From positions 1-6,168 of the forward strand of contig CAYMSA010000089.1 in assembly GCA_964392965.1 (NCBI GenBank): a DNA stretch of 6,168 nucleotides, given 5' to 3'. Both the position numbers and the translations under genes were made by a program. The notes under the pieces were generated by a model. The model made no database searches. It was not told the DNA's origin and saw nothing but the letters and a program-made list of their open reading frames with translations. Of the stretch, positions 1 to 6,150 are shown piece by piece (positions within the stretch are counted from its first letter, which is position 1; each line of letters opens with the position of its first letter). Source of the stretch: CAYMSA01 sp964392965. Its GTDB lineage: Bacteria; Actinomycetota; Coriobacteriia; Anaerosomatales; Anaerosomataceae.

Positions 1-1
1 C

Positions 2-1675
2 ATCGCTTCGCTCTGGGAGACCGATCGCGAGCAGGTACTGCAGGCGAGCGCCACGCTCACCGCGCGCGTCAGGGAGGCGGCGCAGCCGCCAGCCGGGGGA
101 CAGGCGGAGTCCAGGGGGCAGGTGGACGTCGGGGGGCAGGCGCAGGCCGACGGGGCAACACTCGCCTCCGCCGAGCGTAGCCTCCTGGCGACGTTCGACC
201 CGGTTCACGGCGGCTGGGGACGCGCTCCCAGGTTCCCGCAGCCGGCGGTGACCGAGTTCGTGCTGCGACGCTTCGTCGCGACCGGTGACGACCGGCTTCT
301 CGGCATGGCCACGCGCACGCTGGACGCGATGATGCGCGGCGGCATCCACGATCAGCTCGGCGGCGGCTTCCATCGCTACTCGGTGGACGATCGGTGGCTC
401 GTGCCGCACTTCGAGAAGATGCTCTACGACAACGCCCAGCTCGCACGCCTCTATCTCCACGCGTGGCAGGTGACCGGCGATGCGGCGTACCGGAGCGTCG
501 CCACCGGGACGCTCGACTACCTCGTGCGCGAGATGCGCGACCCGTCGGGTGGCTTCTACTCCGCGCAGGACGCCGACACCGAGGGCGAGGAGGGGCGCTA
601 CTTCGTCTGGACTCCGGAGGAGGTGCGCGACGCCCTTGCGGAGGGTGGTACCGCAGAGGACGCGGCACTCATCGCGCGGGTATTCGGCATCACGGCCGAG
701 GGGAACTTCGAGGGTCGCACCGTCCTCTCGCTCGTGATGACGCCGGGGGAGATCGCTGCGGCCGAGGGTGCACCGGAGTCCGAGGTGCGGGAGCGTCTCG
801 ATCGCGCGCGAGCCGCGCTGCTCGCCGCGCGCGAAAGGCGGGTGAGGCCCGGGCTCGACGACAAGGTACTGGCGGGCTGGAACGGTCTTGCTCTCGCGGC
901 CTTCGCCGAGGCCGCGCGCGTGCTCGGGCGGGACGACTACCGTGCTGTAGCCGAGCAGACCGCCCGGTTCCTGCTTCAGCGGATGCGCGATGAAAGCGGT
1001 AGGATGCATCGCGTTTGGAGCGGTGGTGCGGCGCGTCTCGGGGGCTATCTCGAGGACCACGCGGCGTGCGCGGCCGGGTTGCTCGAGCTCTACCGCACGA
1101 CATTCGAGCCGAGGTGGTTCGAGGCGGCACGCGAGCTCGCGGACGTCGTCATCGCTCACTTCGGCGATCCGGCGGGCGGCTTCTTCGACACGAGTGACGA
1201 TCACGAGACGCTCGTGGTGCGGCCGAAGACGACGCAGGACGGGGCGGTCCCATCCGGCGGGTCGCTCGCTGCGGCCGTGCTCGTGGAGCTGGAATCTTAC
1301 ACGGGAGAGGCGGCGTACGGGCGTCATGCCGCGGCCGCGGTCGCACCGTTACAGGGCCTGGCGGGCCGGGCGCCCCACGGCTTCTCGCAGTGGCTTGCGG
1401 CGCTCGACGCGCTGCTCGGGCCGAAGGCGACGCTCGCCATAGTGGGGCCACAGGCGCAGCCGCTGCTTGATGTGGTGTGGCGGCGTTATCGACCGGATCT
1501 CACCGTGGCGGCCGGAGATGCCGGGACGGGCGCTGGAACTCCGCAGCTCCTGAAGCAGCACCTGGGCGATCGTTCAGCTGCGGACACAGCCACCGTGGCG
1601 TATCTGTGCCGCGGCTTCGTCTGCGAGCGGCCCGTGAGTGCTCCGGAGGACTTGGCTCGCCTCCTGGACCGCTGA
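2..1675 (+). CDS. DUF255/YyaL (SPATA20-like) thioredoxin-domain protein, C-terminal part, 5' truncated by window edge
   Basis: The reading frame is open from the first complete codon (position 2) to TGA at 1673-1675, giving 557 visible residues. Full-length family members are roughly 650-700 residues, so the missing start and the N-terminal thioredoxin-like domain lie before the window. A GTG at 122 is internal, not the start, because family-like sequence (IASLWETDREQVLQ) precedes it. The visible part is the alpha/alpha-toroid region. In order it shows FDPVHGGWGRAPRFPQ (about residues 65-80), GGIHDQLGGGFHRYSVD then WLVPHFEKMLYDNAQ (113-146), GGFYSAQDADTEGEEG (183-198), DDKVLAGWNGL (286-296), YLEDHA (349-354), RPKTTQDGAVPSGGS (407-421) and the terminal CRGFVC pair (C536, C541). 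These motifs make the family assignment secure, and the C-terminus is complete. The molecular function of the family is not established; the toroid resembles N-acylglucosamine 2-epimerase-like folds. The linker before the toroid carries an 18-nt in-frame repeat (95-148). The last 102 nt overlap the convergent transporter gene. Confidence 0.95.
   Translation: MASLWETDREQVLQASATLTARVREAAQPPAGGQAESRGQVDVGGQAQADGATLASAERSLLATFDPVHGGWGRAPRFPQPAVTEFVLRRFVATGDDRLLGMATRTLDAMMRGGIHDQLGGGFHRYSVDDRWLVPHFEKMLYDNAQLARLYLHAWQVTGDAAYRSVATGTLDYLVREMRDPSGGFYSAQDADTEGEEGRYFVWTPEEVRDALAEGGTAEDAALIARVFGITAEGNFEGRTVLSLVMTPGEIAAAEGAPESEVRERLDRARAALLAARERRVRPGLDDKVLAGWNGLALAAFAEAARVLGRDDYRAVAEQTARFLLQRMRDESGRMHRVWSGGAARLGGYLEDHAACAAGLLELYRTTFEPRWFEAARELADVVIAHFGDPAGGFFDTSDDHETLVVRPKTTQDGAVPSGGSLAAAVLVELESYTGEAAYGRHAAAAVAPLQGLAGRAPHGFSQWLAALDALLGPKATLAIVGPQAQPLLDVVWRRYRPDLTVAAGDAGTGAGTPQLLKQHLGDRSAADTATVAYLCRGFVCERPVSAPEDLARLLDR
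95..148 (+). repeat. Three imperfect 18-nt tandem units, in frame, within the YyaL-like gene
   Basis: Units at 95-112, 113-130 and 131-148 share a G-run followed by CAGG at an exact 18-nt period (CAGG at 101, 119 and 137). They encode the hexapeptides GGQAES, RGQVDV and GGQAQA, that is [GR]GQ[AV]xx three times. Because the period is a multiple of three, unit gain or loss keeps the frame. The array lies in the linker between the off-window thioredoxin-like domain and the toroid motif FDPVHGGWG, where the family tolerates length variation. The units are degenerate, so this is probably an old duplication. Confidence 0.6.
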
Positions 1676-3679
1676 CCGCGCGGGCTGAAGGGTGATTGCG
1701 CGGCCTTGAGCCATCGCAGCGGCCCTCGGCGTGGGTTCGGATTCATCGTCCGAGTGGCTGCCGTCTGTCGTATGGGCCTCGGCCGACCCTGGCACCCGAC
1801 GCGGCGGCTCGTCGAAGCTCGGGTGGTAGGGAACGTCCGTGACGATCACGTTCTCCTCGCCGAAGAGCTGTCGCTTGATCCACATGGACGTGTGGTGATG
1901 CAGCATGGCGTCGGCGATATTGGCGGGAGCGTACTCCGGCAGGACGACCGTGACCACATGATCACTGCTCGGGCGTGGGAATGCGCGCACGTGTTCGATG
2001 ACCGGCCGAATGACCTCGCGGTACTGCGACGGGATGATGATAAGCCGCACGCCGAACTCGGCCTCGGTCCACTCTTTCCGGATGCGGTCTCCCTCCTCGC
2101 CCGTCACGTCGACGAAGACGGCCTCTATCGAATCGGCCCGGAGCGTCTTCGCGTATTTCAGGGCCCTGACAAGGCGCCGGTCGACCGCCTTGACGAGGAC
2201 GATGACGTGGTTGTGCAGTGCATTGTGCGCCTGCCAGTCGAGGCTGATGCGTTCCTCACGGCTGAGGGCAAGCTCGGCACGCACGAGCTGATAGCGACGC
2301 CTGACCCAGAGGAAATACGACACAGCGAGCGGCACGACGACGATGACGACCCATGCGCCCGCCGAGAACTTCGCAATCGCGATCACGACCAGCACGACAC
2401 CTGTGGTGATCGCTCCCAGGGTGTTGATGGCCGCCGAGTGCGCCCACCCCGCCTCCCCACGTCGTCGCAGCCAGTGAACCACCATGCCTGACTGCGACAG
2501 GGTGAACGACGTGAACACCCCGATCGCATAGAGCGGGATGAGTCGTGTGGTCTGACCGTTGAAAACGATGATCAGGAGCGCTGCCGCCCCCGTGAGGAGC
2601 AGAATGCCGTTGCTGTGGACGAGCCGGTAGCCCTTGTCCTTGAACTGGTGCGGCAGGAAGTCATCGGCAGCGAGAAACGAGGATAGACGCGGGAAATCCG
2701 CATAGCTCGTGTTGGCGGCGACGACGAGGATGGCCATCGTCGCGAAGGAGATCAGGTAGTAGAGCGGTCCTACGCCAAAGATCGAGCGGGCCAGCTGGCT
2801 GATCACCGTCTCCTGTTCGATGTTGCTGATCCCGGCCTGTACAGCAAGCCAGCTGATGCCGAGGAAGAGCGTCAGGAGCACCGTCGCCATCCAGGTGAGG
2901 GTCCGCGCGGCGTTGCGCGATACGGGCTCCTTGAAGACCTGGACGCCGTCGGCGATCGCCTCAACGCCTGTCATCGCAGCGCAGCCGGAGGCGAACGCAC
3001 GCAGGATGAGGAAGAGGCTGAGCGATCCGGCCGTGACGGCTGCACCTTCCGGGGATGTCGGCACGGCTATCGCTCCTGCGCCGCCTGTGATCATAGTGAA
3101 CGCACCGGTCGCGATGAGCGCGATCATCAGGCCGATGAACACGAACGTGGGTCCCGAGAAGAACACGCCCGAGTCCTTCACGCCGCGAAGGTTCCCGATT
3201 GCGAGGACGGCGAGGAAGAAGAGAGCCATGGGCACGGTCAGGTTCACGGGTCCGTCCACCAGCTGCGGAAACGCGGAAGTGATGGCGGCAGTGCCTGCCG
3301 AGATCGAGACGGCCACGGTCAGGACGTAGTCGACTAACAGGGAGCCGGCAGCCACCAGTCCCGGTGTGTCGCCGAGGTTCTCCCGGGCGACCCGATAGGA
3401 GCCCCCTCCCTGCGGATAGGCCCGGACGGTCTGACGGTAGGAGGTCACTACGACCACCAGCAGCACACCGATGGCCACAGAAATCGGCCAGGCGAGTCTC
3501 AGGACGGCAGTGCCCGCAGCGGCCAGTACGAGCAGTATCTCTCCGGATGCGTATGCGACAGAGGAGATCGCATCGCTCGAGAACACCGCCAGGGCTATCG
3601 GGTTGGACAGCCGCTGGTGTTGCGCGGTGTCGTTGCGCAGAGGGTTCCCGAGGAGCAGTTCCTTGATGCTCTTGGCCAT
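1574..3679 (-). CDS. kimA: KimA-type potassium transporter (APC/KUP superfamily permease)
   Basis: This 701-residue membrane protein is predicted to import K+ with protons. It matches what I recall of Bacillus subtilis KimA (YdaO) from the first residues: MAKSIKELLLGNPL against MYHSIKRFLIGKPL, which fixes the ATG start. An AGGGAG sits 11 nt upstream. Residues reported to line the K+ path in KimA are present: D36, Y43, D117, Y118, T121, S125, then T237, E240 and Y384 (equivalent to T230, E233 and Y377). Other shared motifs are SSDAISSVAY (34-43), YPQGGGSY (88-95), LLVDYVLTVAVSISAGT (114-130), SGCAAMTGVEAI (231-242) and LIPLYAIGVF (380-389). About 12 membrane helices span residues 28-459. A cytosolic Usp-like alpha/beta domain follows (about 464-622), ending at VPYHPSF, where KimA normally stops. 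A further 79 residues, acidic then alanine-rich, run on to 701 and overlap the convergent gene by 102 nt. It lies downstream of a KdpE-like regulator. A general amino-acid permease is the alternative, but the K+-site residues argue against it. Confidence 0.9.
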   Translation of the reverse strand: MAKSIKELLLGNPLRNDTAQHQRLSNPIALAVFSSDAISSVAYASGEILLVLAAAGTAVLRLAWPISVAIGVLLVVVVTSYRQTVRAYPQGGGSYRVARENLGDTPGLVAAGSLLVDYVLTVAVSISAGTAAITSAFPQLVDGPVNLTVPMALFFLAVLAIGNLRGVKDSGVFFSGPTFVFIGLMIALIATGAFTMITGGAGAIAVPTSPEGAAVTAGSLSLFLILRAFASGCAAMTGVEAIADGVQVFKEPVSRNAARTLTWMATVLLTLFLGISWLAVQAGISNIEQETVISQLARSIFGVGPLYYLISFATMAILVVAANTSYADFPRLSSFLAADDFLPHQFKDKGYRLVHSNGILLLTGAAALLIIVFNGQTTRLIPLYAIGVFTSFTLSQSGMVVHWLRRRGEAGWAHSAAINTLGAITTGVVLVVIAIAKFSAGAWVVIVVVPLAVSYFLWVRRRYQLVRAELALSREERISLDWQAHNALHNHVIVLVKAVDRRLVRALKYAKTLRADSIEAVFVDVTGEEGDRIRKEWTEAEFGVRLIIIPSQYREVIRPVIEHVRAFPRPSSDHVVTVVLPEYAPANIADAMLHHHTSMWIKRQLFGEENVIVTDVPYHPSFDEPPRRVPGSAEAHTTDGSHSDDESEPTPRAAAMAQGRAITLQPARSAVQEASQVLRSTHGPLADEAAAQIRHGGCVRS
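1676..1703 (+). terminator. Weak hairpin directly after the YyaL-like stop codon, possible terminator
   Basis: CCGCGC (1676-1681) pairs perfectly with GCGCGG (1698-1703) around a 16-nt loop, starting at the base after the TGA. There is no T-run after it (the next bases are CCTTGAGCC), so it does not qualify as a canonical intrinsic terminator. The same bases are coding on the minus strand for the tail of the transporter. It could slow polymerase between the convergent genes, or be chance in GC-rich DNA. Confidence 0.2.
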
Positions 3680-3690
3680 GTCCGTTCCGA

Positions 3691-3696
3691 CTCCCT
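3691..3696 (-). promoter_or_regulatory. Shine-Dalgarno sequence of the kimA-type gene
   Basis: On the minus strand AGGGAG lies 11 nt before the ATG at 3679. The spacing is a little long, but no better candidate is nearby. Together with the KimA-like N-terminus it supports the chosen start. Confidence 0.55.
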
Positions 3697-3708
3697 GGTC
3701 GTACGATC

Positions 3709-3727
3709 CGCAGCCTTCATAGCTGCG
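3709..3727 (-). other. Hairpin in the leader of the kimA-type gene
   Basis: CGCAGC and GCTGCG (3722-3727 and 3709-3714) form a perfect 6-bp stem around a 7-nt loop, extendable by one G-U pair. It ends 29 nt before the ATG and leaves the AGGGAG free. It has no T-run, so it is not a terminator. It could be a 5'-end stabilising structure or part of a larger fold. I do not recognise a known riboswitch. Confidence 0.4.
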
Positions 3728-3741
3728 ATTCCAACCACGGA

Positions 3742-3747
3742 AGTATG
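3742..3747 (-). promoter_or_regulatory. Possible -10 element for the kimA-type gene
   Basis: Minus-strand CATACT matches TATAAT at 4 of 6 positions. It would place the transcription start about 55 nt before the ATG and put the tandem 11-bp repeats roughly 40-61 nt upstream of the -10. No convincing -35 sits 16-18 nt before it, which would suit an activator-dependent promoter but equally fits chance. Confidence 0.25.
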
Positions 3748-3786
3748 CCCGCGCGAGCGTTCCCTTTCGGTGAAGGACCGGAGGCC

Positions 3787-3808
3787 ACGTATCAAGAACG
3801 CATCAAGA
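3787..3808 (-). promoter_or_regulatory. Tandem 11-bp direct repeat, candidate response-regulator binding site
   Basis: On the minus strand TCTTGATGCGT is followed immediately by TCTTGATACGT; on the plus strand these are 3787-3797 and 3798-3808. They differ at one base and the period is exactly 11 bp. OmpR/PhoB-family regulators bind as head-to-tail dimers to direct repeats of about 10-11 bp, and a gene for such a regulator ends 60 nt away. The site lies in the only sizeable intergenic gap, 108 nt before the kimA-type ATG. This suggests an operator for the adjacent KdpE-like protein. The core differs from the E. coli KdpE site as I recall it, so the match is to architecture, not sequence. Confidence 0.5.
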
Positions 3809-3867
3809 TTCGTGCGTAACCAGGTCATCGCCATCGAGCGGAATGGGCCGGGAAGAGGGTGCCCGTA

Positions 3868-4575
3868 TCAGGCCTCGTCGGCGAAGCGGAAACCCACGCC
3901 CGGTTCGGTGATGATGTAGCGGGGAACGTCACCCGGCGTCTCGATCTTGTGTCTGAGGTTCGAGATATGGACGCGCAGCGTCTGGGTGTCCCGGATGTAC
4001 TCGGGACCCCACACGGTCTCGAGAAGCGCGCGTGAGGTGACCACCCGTCCGGCATGAAGGGCGAGGAGAGCGAGGATGTCGAATTCGATGCGCGTCAACC
4101 GCACCGGCTCACCCCGAAGTGTCACCTGCCTTCGAGGAAGGTCGATTTCGAGGTCGCCGTGGGTGATCCTGGTCGGCGCGAGGTCGGTGCCGCTGGCCCG
4201 GCGGAGGAGGGCGCGCATTCTCGCGAGGAGCTCTCCAGTCGAGAACGGCTTCGTGAGGTAGTCGTCAGCGCCGAGGTCGAGCGCACGGATCTTCGCACCA
4301 TCATCATCGACGACGGAAAGCACGAGAATCGGTCCACCGTACCATTCGCGAAGGCGTCTGCAGACTTCCTGGCCGTCGATGCCGGGCAACATGAGATCGA
4401 GGATCACGACGTCCGGCGGCCAATCGGCGGCGAGCTCCAGCCCTTCTTCACCTGAGGAGGCCAGGACGGGTTCGTAGCGGCGCGCCTGGAGGACCGATCG
4501 CAGGGCGCGGCGGATCTGCTCCTCGTCGTCGATGACGAGGACGCGGAGCGGCCGACTCGGGGTTCCCTCGGTCAT
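3868..4575 (-). CDS. KdpE-like OmpR-family response regulator
   Basis: This 235-residue DNA-binding regulator is the output partner of the adjacent sensor kinase. The receiver domain covers about residues 10-122, with acidic pair D16/D17, phospho-acceptor D60 in DVVILDLMLPGIDG, switch S87, and Y106 and K109 in DDYLTKPF. A winged-helix Trans_Reg_C domain follows (about 137-232) with the typical LTRIEFDILALLALHAGRVV, VWGPEY and LRVHISNLRHKIE, ending in YIITEPGVGFRF. VWGP and the ITE.G.G.RF ending recall KdpE. The ATG at 4575 is chosen over an upstream in-frame ATG at 4650 for three reasons: the receiver begins nine residues later, GGAGGAG lies 8 nt upstream, and it overlaps the kinase stop as ATGA. 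The longer start would add 25 atypical residues. Likely target: the K+ transporter gene downstream, through the tandem repeat at 3787-3808. The receiver shows no missing key residue. KdpE-like is a family statement; a different OmpR subgroup remains possible. Confidence 0.92.
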   Translation of the reverse strand: MTEGTPSRPLRVLVIDDEEQIRRALRSVLQARRYEPVLASSGEEGLELAADWPPDVVILDLMLPGIDGQEVCRRLREWYGGPILVLSVVDDDGAKIRALDLGADDYLTKPFSTGELLARMRALLRRASGTDLAPTRITHGDLEIDLPRRQVTLRGEPVRLTRIEFDILALLALHAGRVVTSRALLETVWGPEYIRDTQTLRVHISNLRHKIETPGDVPRYIITEPGVGFRFADEA

Positions 4576-4590
4576 GGGCGGGTCTCCTCC
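4572..4590 (-). promoter_or_regulatory. Strong RBS and ATGA stop-start overlap coupling kinase to regulator
   Basis: Minus-strand GGAGGAG (4584-4590) precedes the regulator ATG (4573-4575) by 8 nt. The kinase TGA (4572-4574) shares bases with that ATG as ATGA. The Shine-Dalgarno sequence lies inside the last kinase codons (KEE). This arrangement predicts translational coupling and decides the regulator start. Confidence 0.85.
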
Positions 4591-6137
4591 TTCAGGACTG
4601 GCAGCGACACGATGAAACGCGCGCCCTTCGGCGAGGCTGACTCGACCCACAGGCGGGCATCGTGACTGCGGAGTATCTCGCGCGAGATGGCCAGACCGAG
4701 CCCCGTTCCCGAAGGAGAGGCCGCGGCGGCGCTTCCCCGGTAGGAGCGATCGAAGATGCGCATGCGCTCGTGCGGCGCAACTCCCGGTCCCTCGTCCTCG
4801 ATGGCGATACGTGCTTCCGTCGCGTATGTCCCCACCGAAACGGTCACGGGCGATCCATGAGGTGAATACACAAGGGCGTTTTCCACGATGTTGGAGAGGG
4901 CGCGCGTCAGCTGCGAGGCGTCTGCGCGTACGACCGGCACGTACTCAGGAATCCGGAACTGGATGCGCTCACGCTGATGGAACGGCACGCGCGATAGGAC
5001 GGTACCGAGGACATCGCGGAGGTCCGTGGGCTCGAAGTCGGGAAGCCAGGCGTCGGACTCAAGTCGCGAGAGGTCGAGCAGGTCGCCGATGAGCACGTTG
5101 AGTCGGCCGAGATCCCCGGCGACCTCGGTCAGTTCAAGGTGTACGCGCGCGCTGTCACATCCGGGACCTTCGTCCAGGAGGCCGGTCACCCGGGCCGTCG
5201 CCGCTGCGAGCGGCGTCTTGAGCTCGTGTGATACCGAGGACACGAAGGTCGTCCTCAGCCGGTCGGCTTCCTGCTGTGCCGCGGCCCGGGCGCCCACGTC
5301 GGCGAGATGTTCCCTGTTGAGTGCGGCGGCGGCGAGGTTCGCGATTGAAACGAGGAGCTCGGTGTCTTCCGGGCTGAACGCGGCATGTCCGGACAGTGCG
5401 ATGCAGAGTACGCCCTCGACACTTCCGGATGTGAGGAGTGGCACGTACATCCCCCGCTCGGTGGTCTCGCCGGGAGCTGGTGTCGTGGCGGGGACAGTGG
5501 TGACCGTGCTGGTCCGTTCGCCTGTCGGCTCTGGTCGGCATCGTGCGCGCTCGGTTATGACCCGCGAGGCCGACTCGGCCTCCTCCGCTGGATCCTCGGT
5601 CGTCCCGGACTGCGCAAGGAGGGCCAGCGTCCGTCGGTCTGGCTCCAAAGCATAGAGAGCGACGCGCGAGACGGGAAGCACCGACGACAGGTGTCTCACG
5701 ATGAAGTCGGCGGTGCTGTGTGACGAGCCCTCGAGGGCGATGCTCACGGTCAGCCGGTTGAGCAACTCGAGTTGCTCCTGGCGATGAAGGGCAGAGCGCT
5801 CGCGCTCCCTCAGCCGGGCCGTCTGCTGTCCCGACACGAGCGCGACAGCGAGAAAGACGGTCAGGGCGATCCACTCCGAGGGCTCGGCGACGTTGATGTG
5901 GTAGTACGGGGAGACGAAGAGCACGTCGAGTAGCAGGAACGCGAAGGCCGCAGCCACAGTGGAGACCCGGACACCGTAGGAGCGAGCGATGATGACGATT
6001 ACGGGGACGCAGAGCAGCATGACCGTCGGTGCGGAGAGCGCCGATCGGAACGGCAGGAGCACGAGTGCGACCGCGAGCACGGCCGCGAGGGCAGCCGGGT
6101 ACCCCTTTGCGAATGATGTGAGCCGACTCCAGTTCAT
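4572..6137 (-). CDS. Short KdpD-like membrane sensor histidine kinase (DUF4118-GAF-HisKA-HATPase)
   Basis: This 521-residue kinase should autophosphorylate and pass phosphate to the KdpE-like regulator that overlaps it. Residues 14-104 form four membrane helices of the DUF4118 (KdpD membrane) type, with the signature DVLFVSPYYHINVAEPSEW (71-89) between helices 3 and 4. A charged, probably helical stalk (107-130) leads into a GAF-like region (about 135-275), interrupted by a Pro/Thr-rich stretch (about 200-227) that looks unstructured. HisKA has SHELKTPL with phospho-acceptor H304. The ATPase has an N-box NIVENALVYSP (416-426), G1 DEGPGV (448-453), F-box IFDRSYRG (461-468) and G2 GTGLGL (477-482), so it looks active. 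Classical KdpD is about 890 residues. The N-terminal KdpD and Usp domains are absent here, and the protein starts directly at the membrane domain. The ATG start fits helix 1; no Shine-Dalgarno precedes it, but a -10-like box does. The ligand is unknown, with K+ or ionic state inferred from context. Confidence 0.93.
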   Translation of the reverse strand: MNWSRLTSFAKGYPAALAAVLAVALVLLPFRSALSAPTVMLLCVPVIVIIARSYGVRVSTVAAAFAFLLLDVLFVSPYYHINVAEPSEWIALTVFLAVALVSGQQTARLRERERSALHRQEQLELLNRLTVSIALEGSSHSTADFIVRHLSSVLPVSRVALYALEPDRRTLALLAQSGTTEDPAEEAESASRVITERARCRPEPTGERTSTVTTVPATTPAPGETTERGMYVPLLTSGSVEGVLCIALSGHAAFSPEDTELLVSIANLAAAALNREHLADVGARAAAQQEADRLRTTFVSSVSHELKTPLAAATARVTGLLDEGPGCDSARVHLELTEVAGDLGRLNVLIGDLLDLSRLESDAWLPDFEPTDLRDVLGTVLSRVPFHQRERIQFRIPEYVPVVRADASQLTRALSNIVENALVYSPHGSPVTVSVGTYATEARIAIEDEGPGVAPHERMRIFDRSYRGSAAAASPSGTGLGLAISREILRSHDARLWVESASPKGARFIVSLPVLKEETRP

Positions 6138-6144
6138 CGTGCGC

Positions 6145-6150
6145 AGCGTA
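6145..6150 (-). promoter_or_regulatory. Candidate -10 element for a leaderless kinase transcript
   Basis: Minus-strand TACGCT fits the TAnnnT pattern and ends 7 nt before the ATG at 6137, so initiation at the usual distance would begin at or within a base of the start codon. No purine-rich Shine-Dalgarno lies between. A -35 would fall at or just past the window edge and cannot be judged. Inverted arms CGTGC/GCACG (6138-6142 and 6151-6155) flank the box. Confidence 0.4.

Noticed and set aside
122..124. GTG as the start of the YyaL-like gene
   Set aside because: The frame is open and family-like upstream to the window edge, and there is no RBS before it. The GTG lies within the 18-nt repeat.
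1706..2491. A 261-residue plus-strand ORF
   Set aside because: It lies antisense to the Usp-like domain and last helices of the transporter. Its Asp/Arg-rich sequence is the complement of conserved codons and it has no domain motif.
3699..3706. Palindrome TCGTACGA between the hairpin and the RBS of the transporter gene
   Set aside because: Eight bases of perfect symmetry are easily met by chance, and no second copy or partner element was seen.
3595..3834. A 79-residue minus-strand ORF spanning the regulator-transporter gap, as a possible leader peptide
   Set aside because: It has no Shine-Dalgarno, overlaps the transporter start in another frame, covers the tandem repeat and hairpin, and shows no domain-like composition.
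3680..3867. A ydaO-type c-di-AMP riboswitch before the kimA-type gene
   Set aside because: Expected from B. subtilis, but the conserved core strings are not visible. Only a short GAATCGCAGCTA resemblance was found, too weak to annotate without a covariance search.
4576..4650. An upstream in-frame ATG for the response regulator, adding 25 residues
   Set aside because: The extra residues do not look like a receiver N-terminus and would overlap the kinase by 79 nt. The ATG at 4575 has a strong RBS and the ATGA overlap.
5155..5874. A 239-residue minus-strand ORF, with a long plus-strand ORF over the same stretch
   Set aside because: Both are alternate frames of the sensor kinase, which is clearly coding here through its GAF-like and HisKA parts. 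Their Arg/Pro-rich composition is typical of shadow frames in GC-rich DNA.
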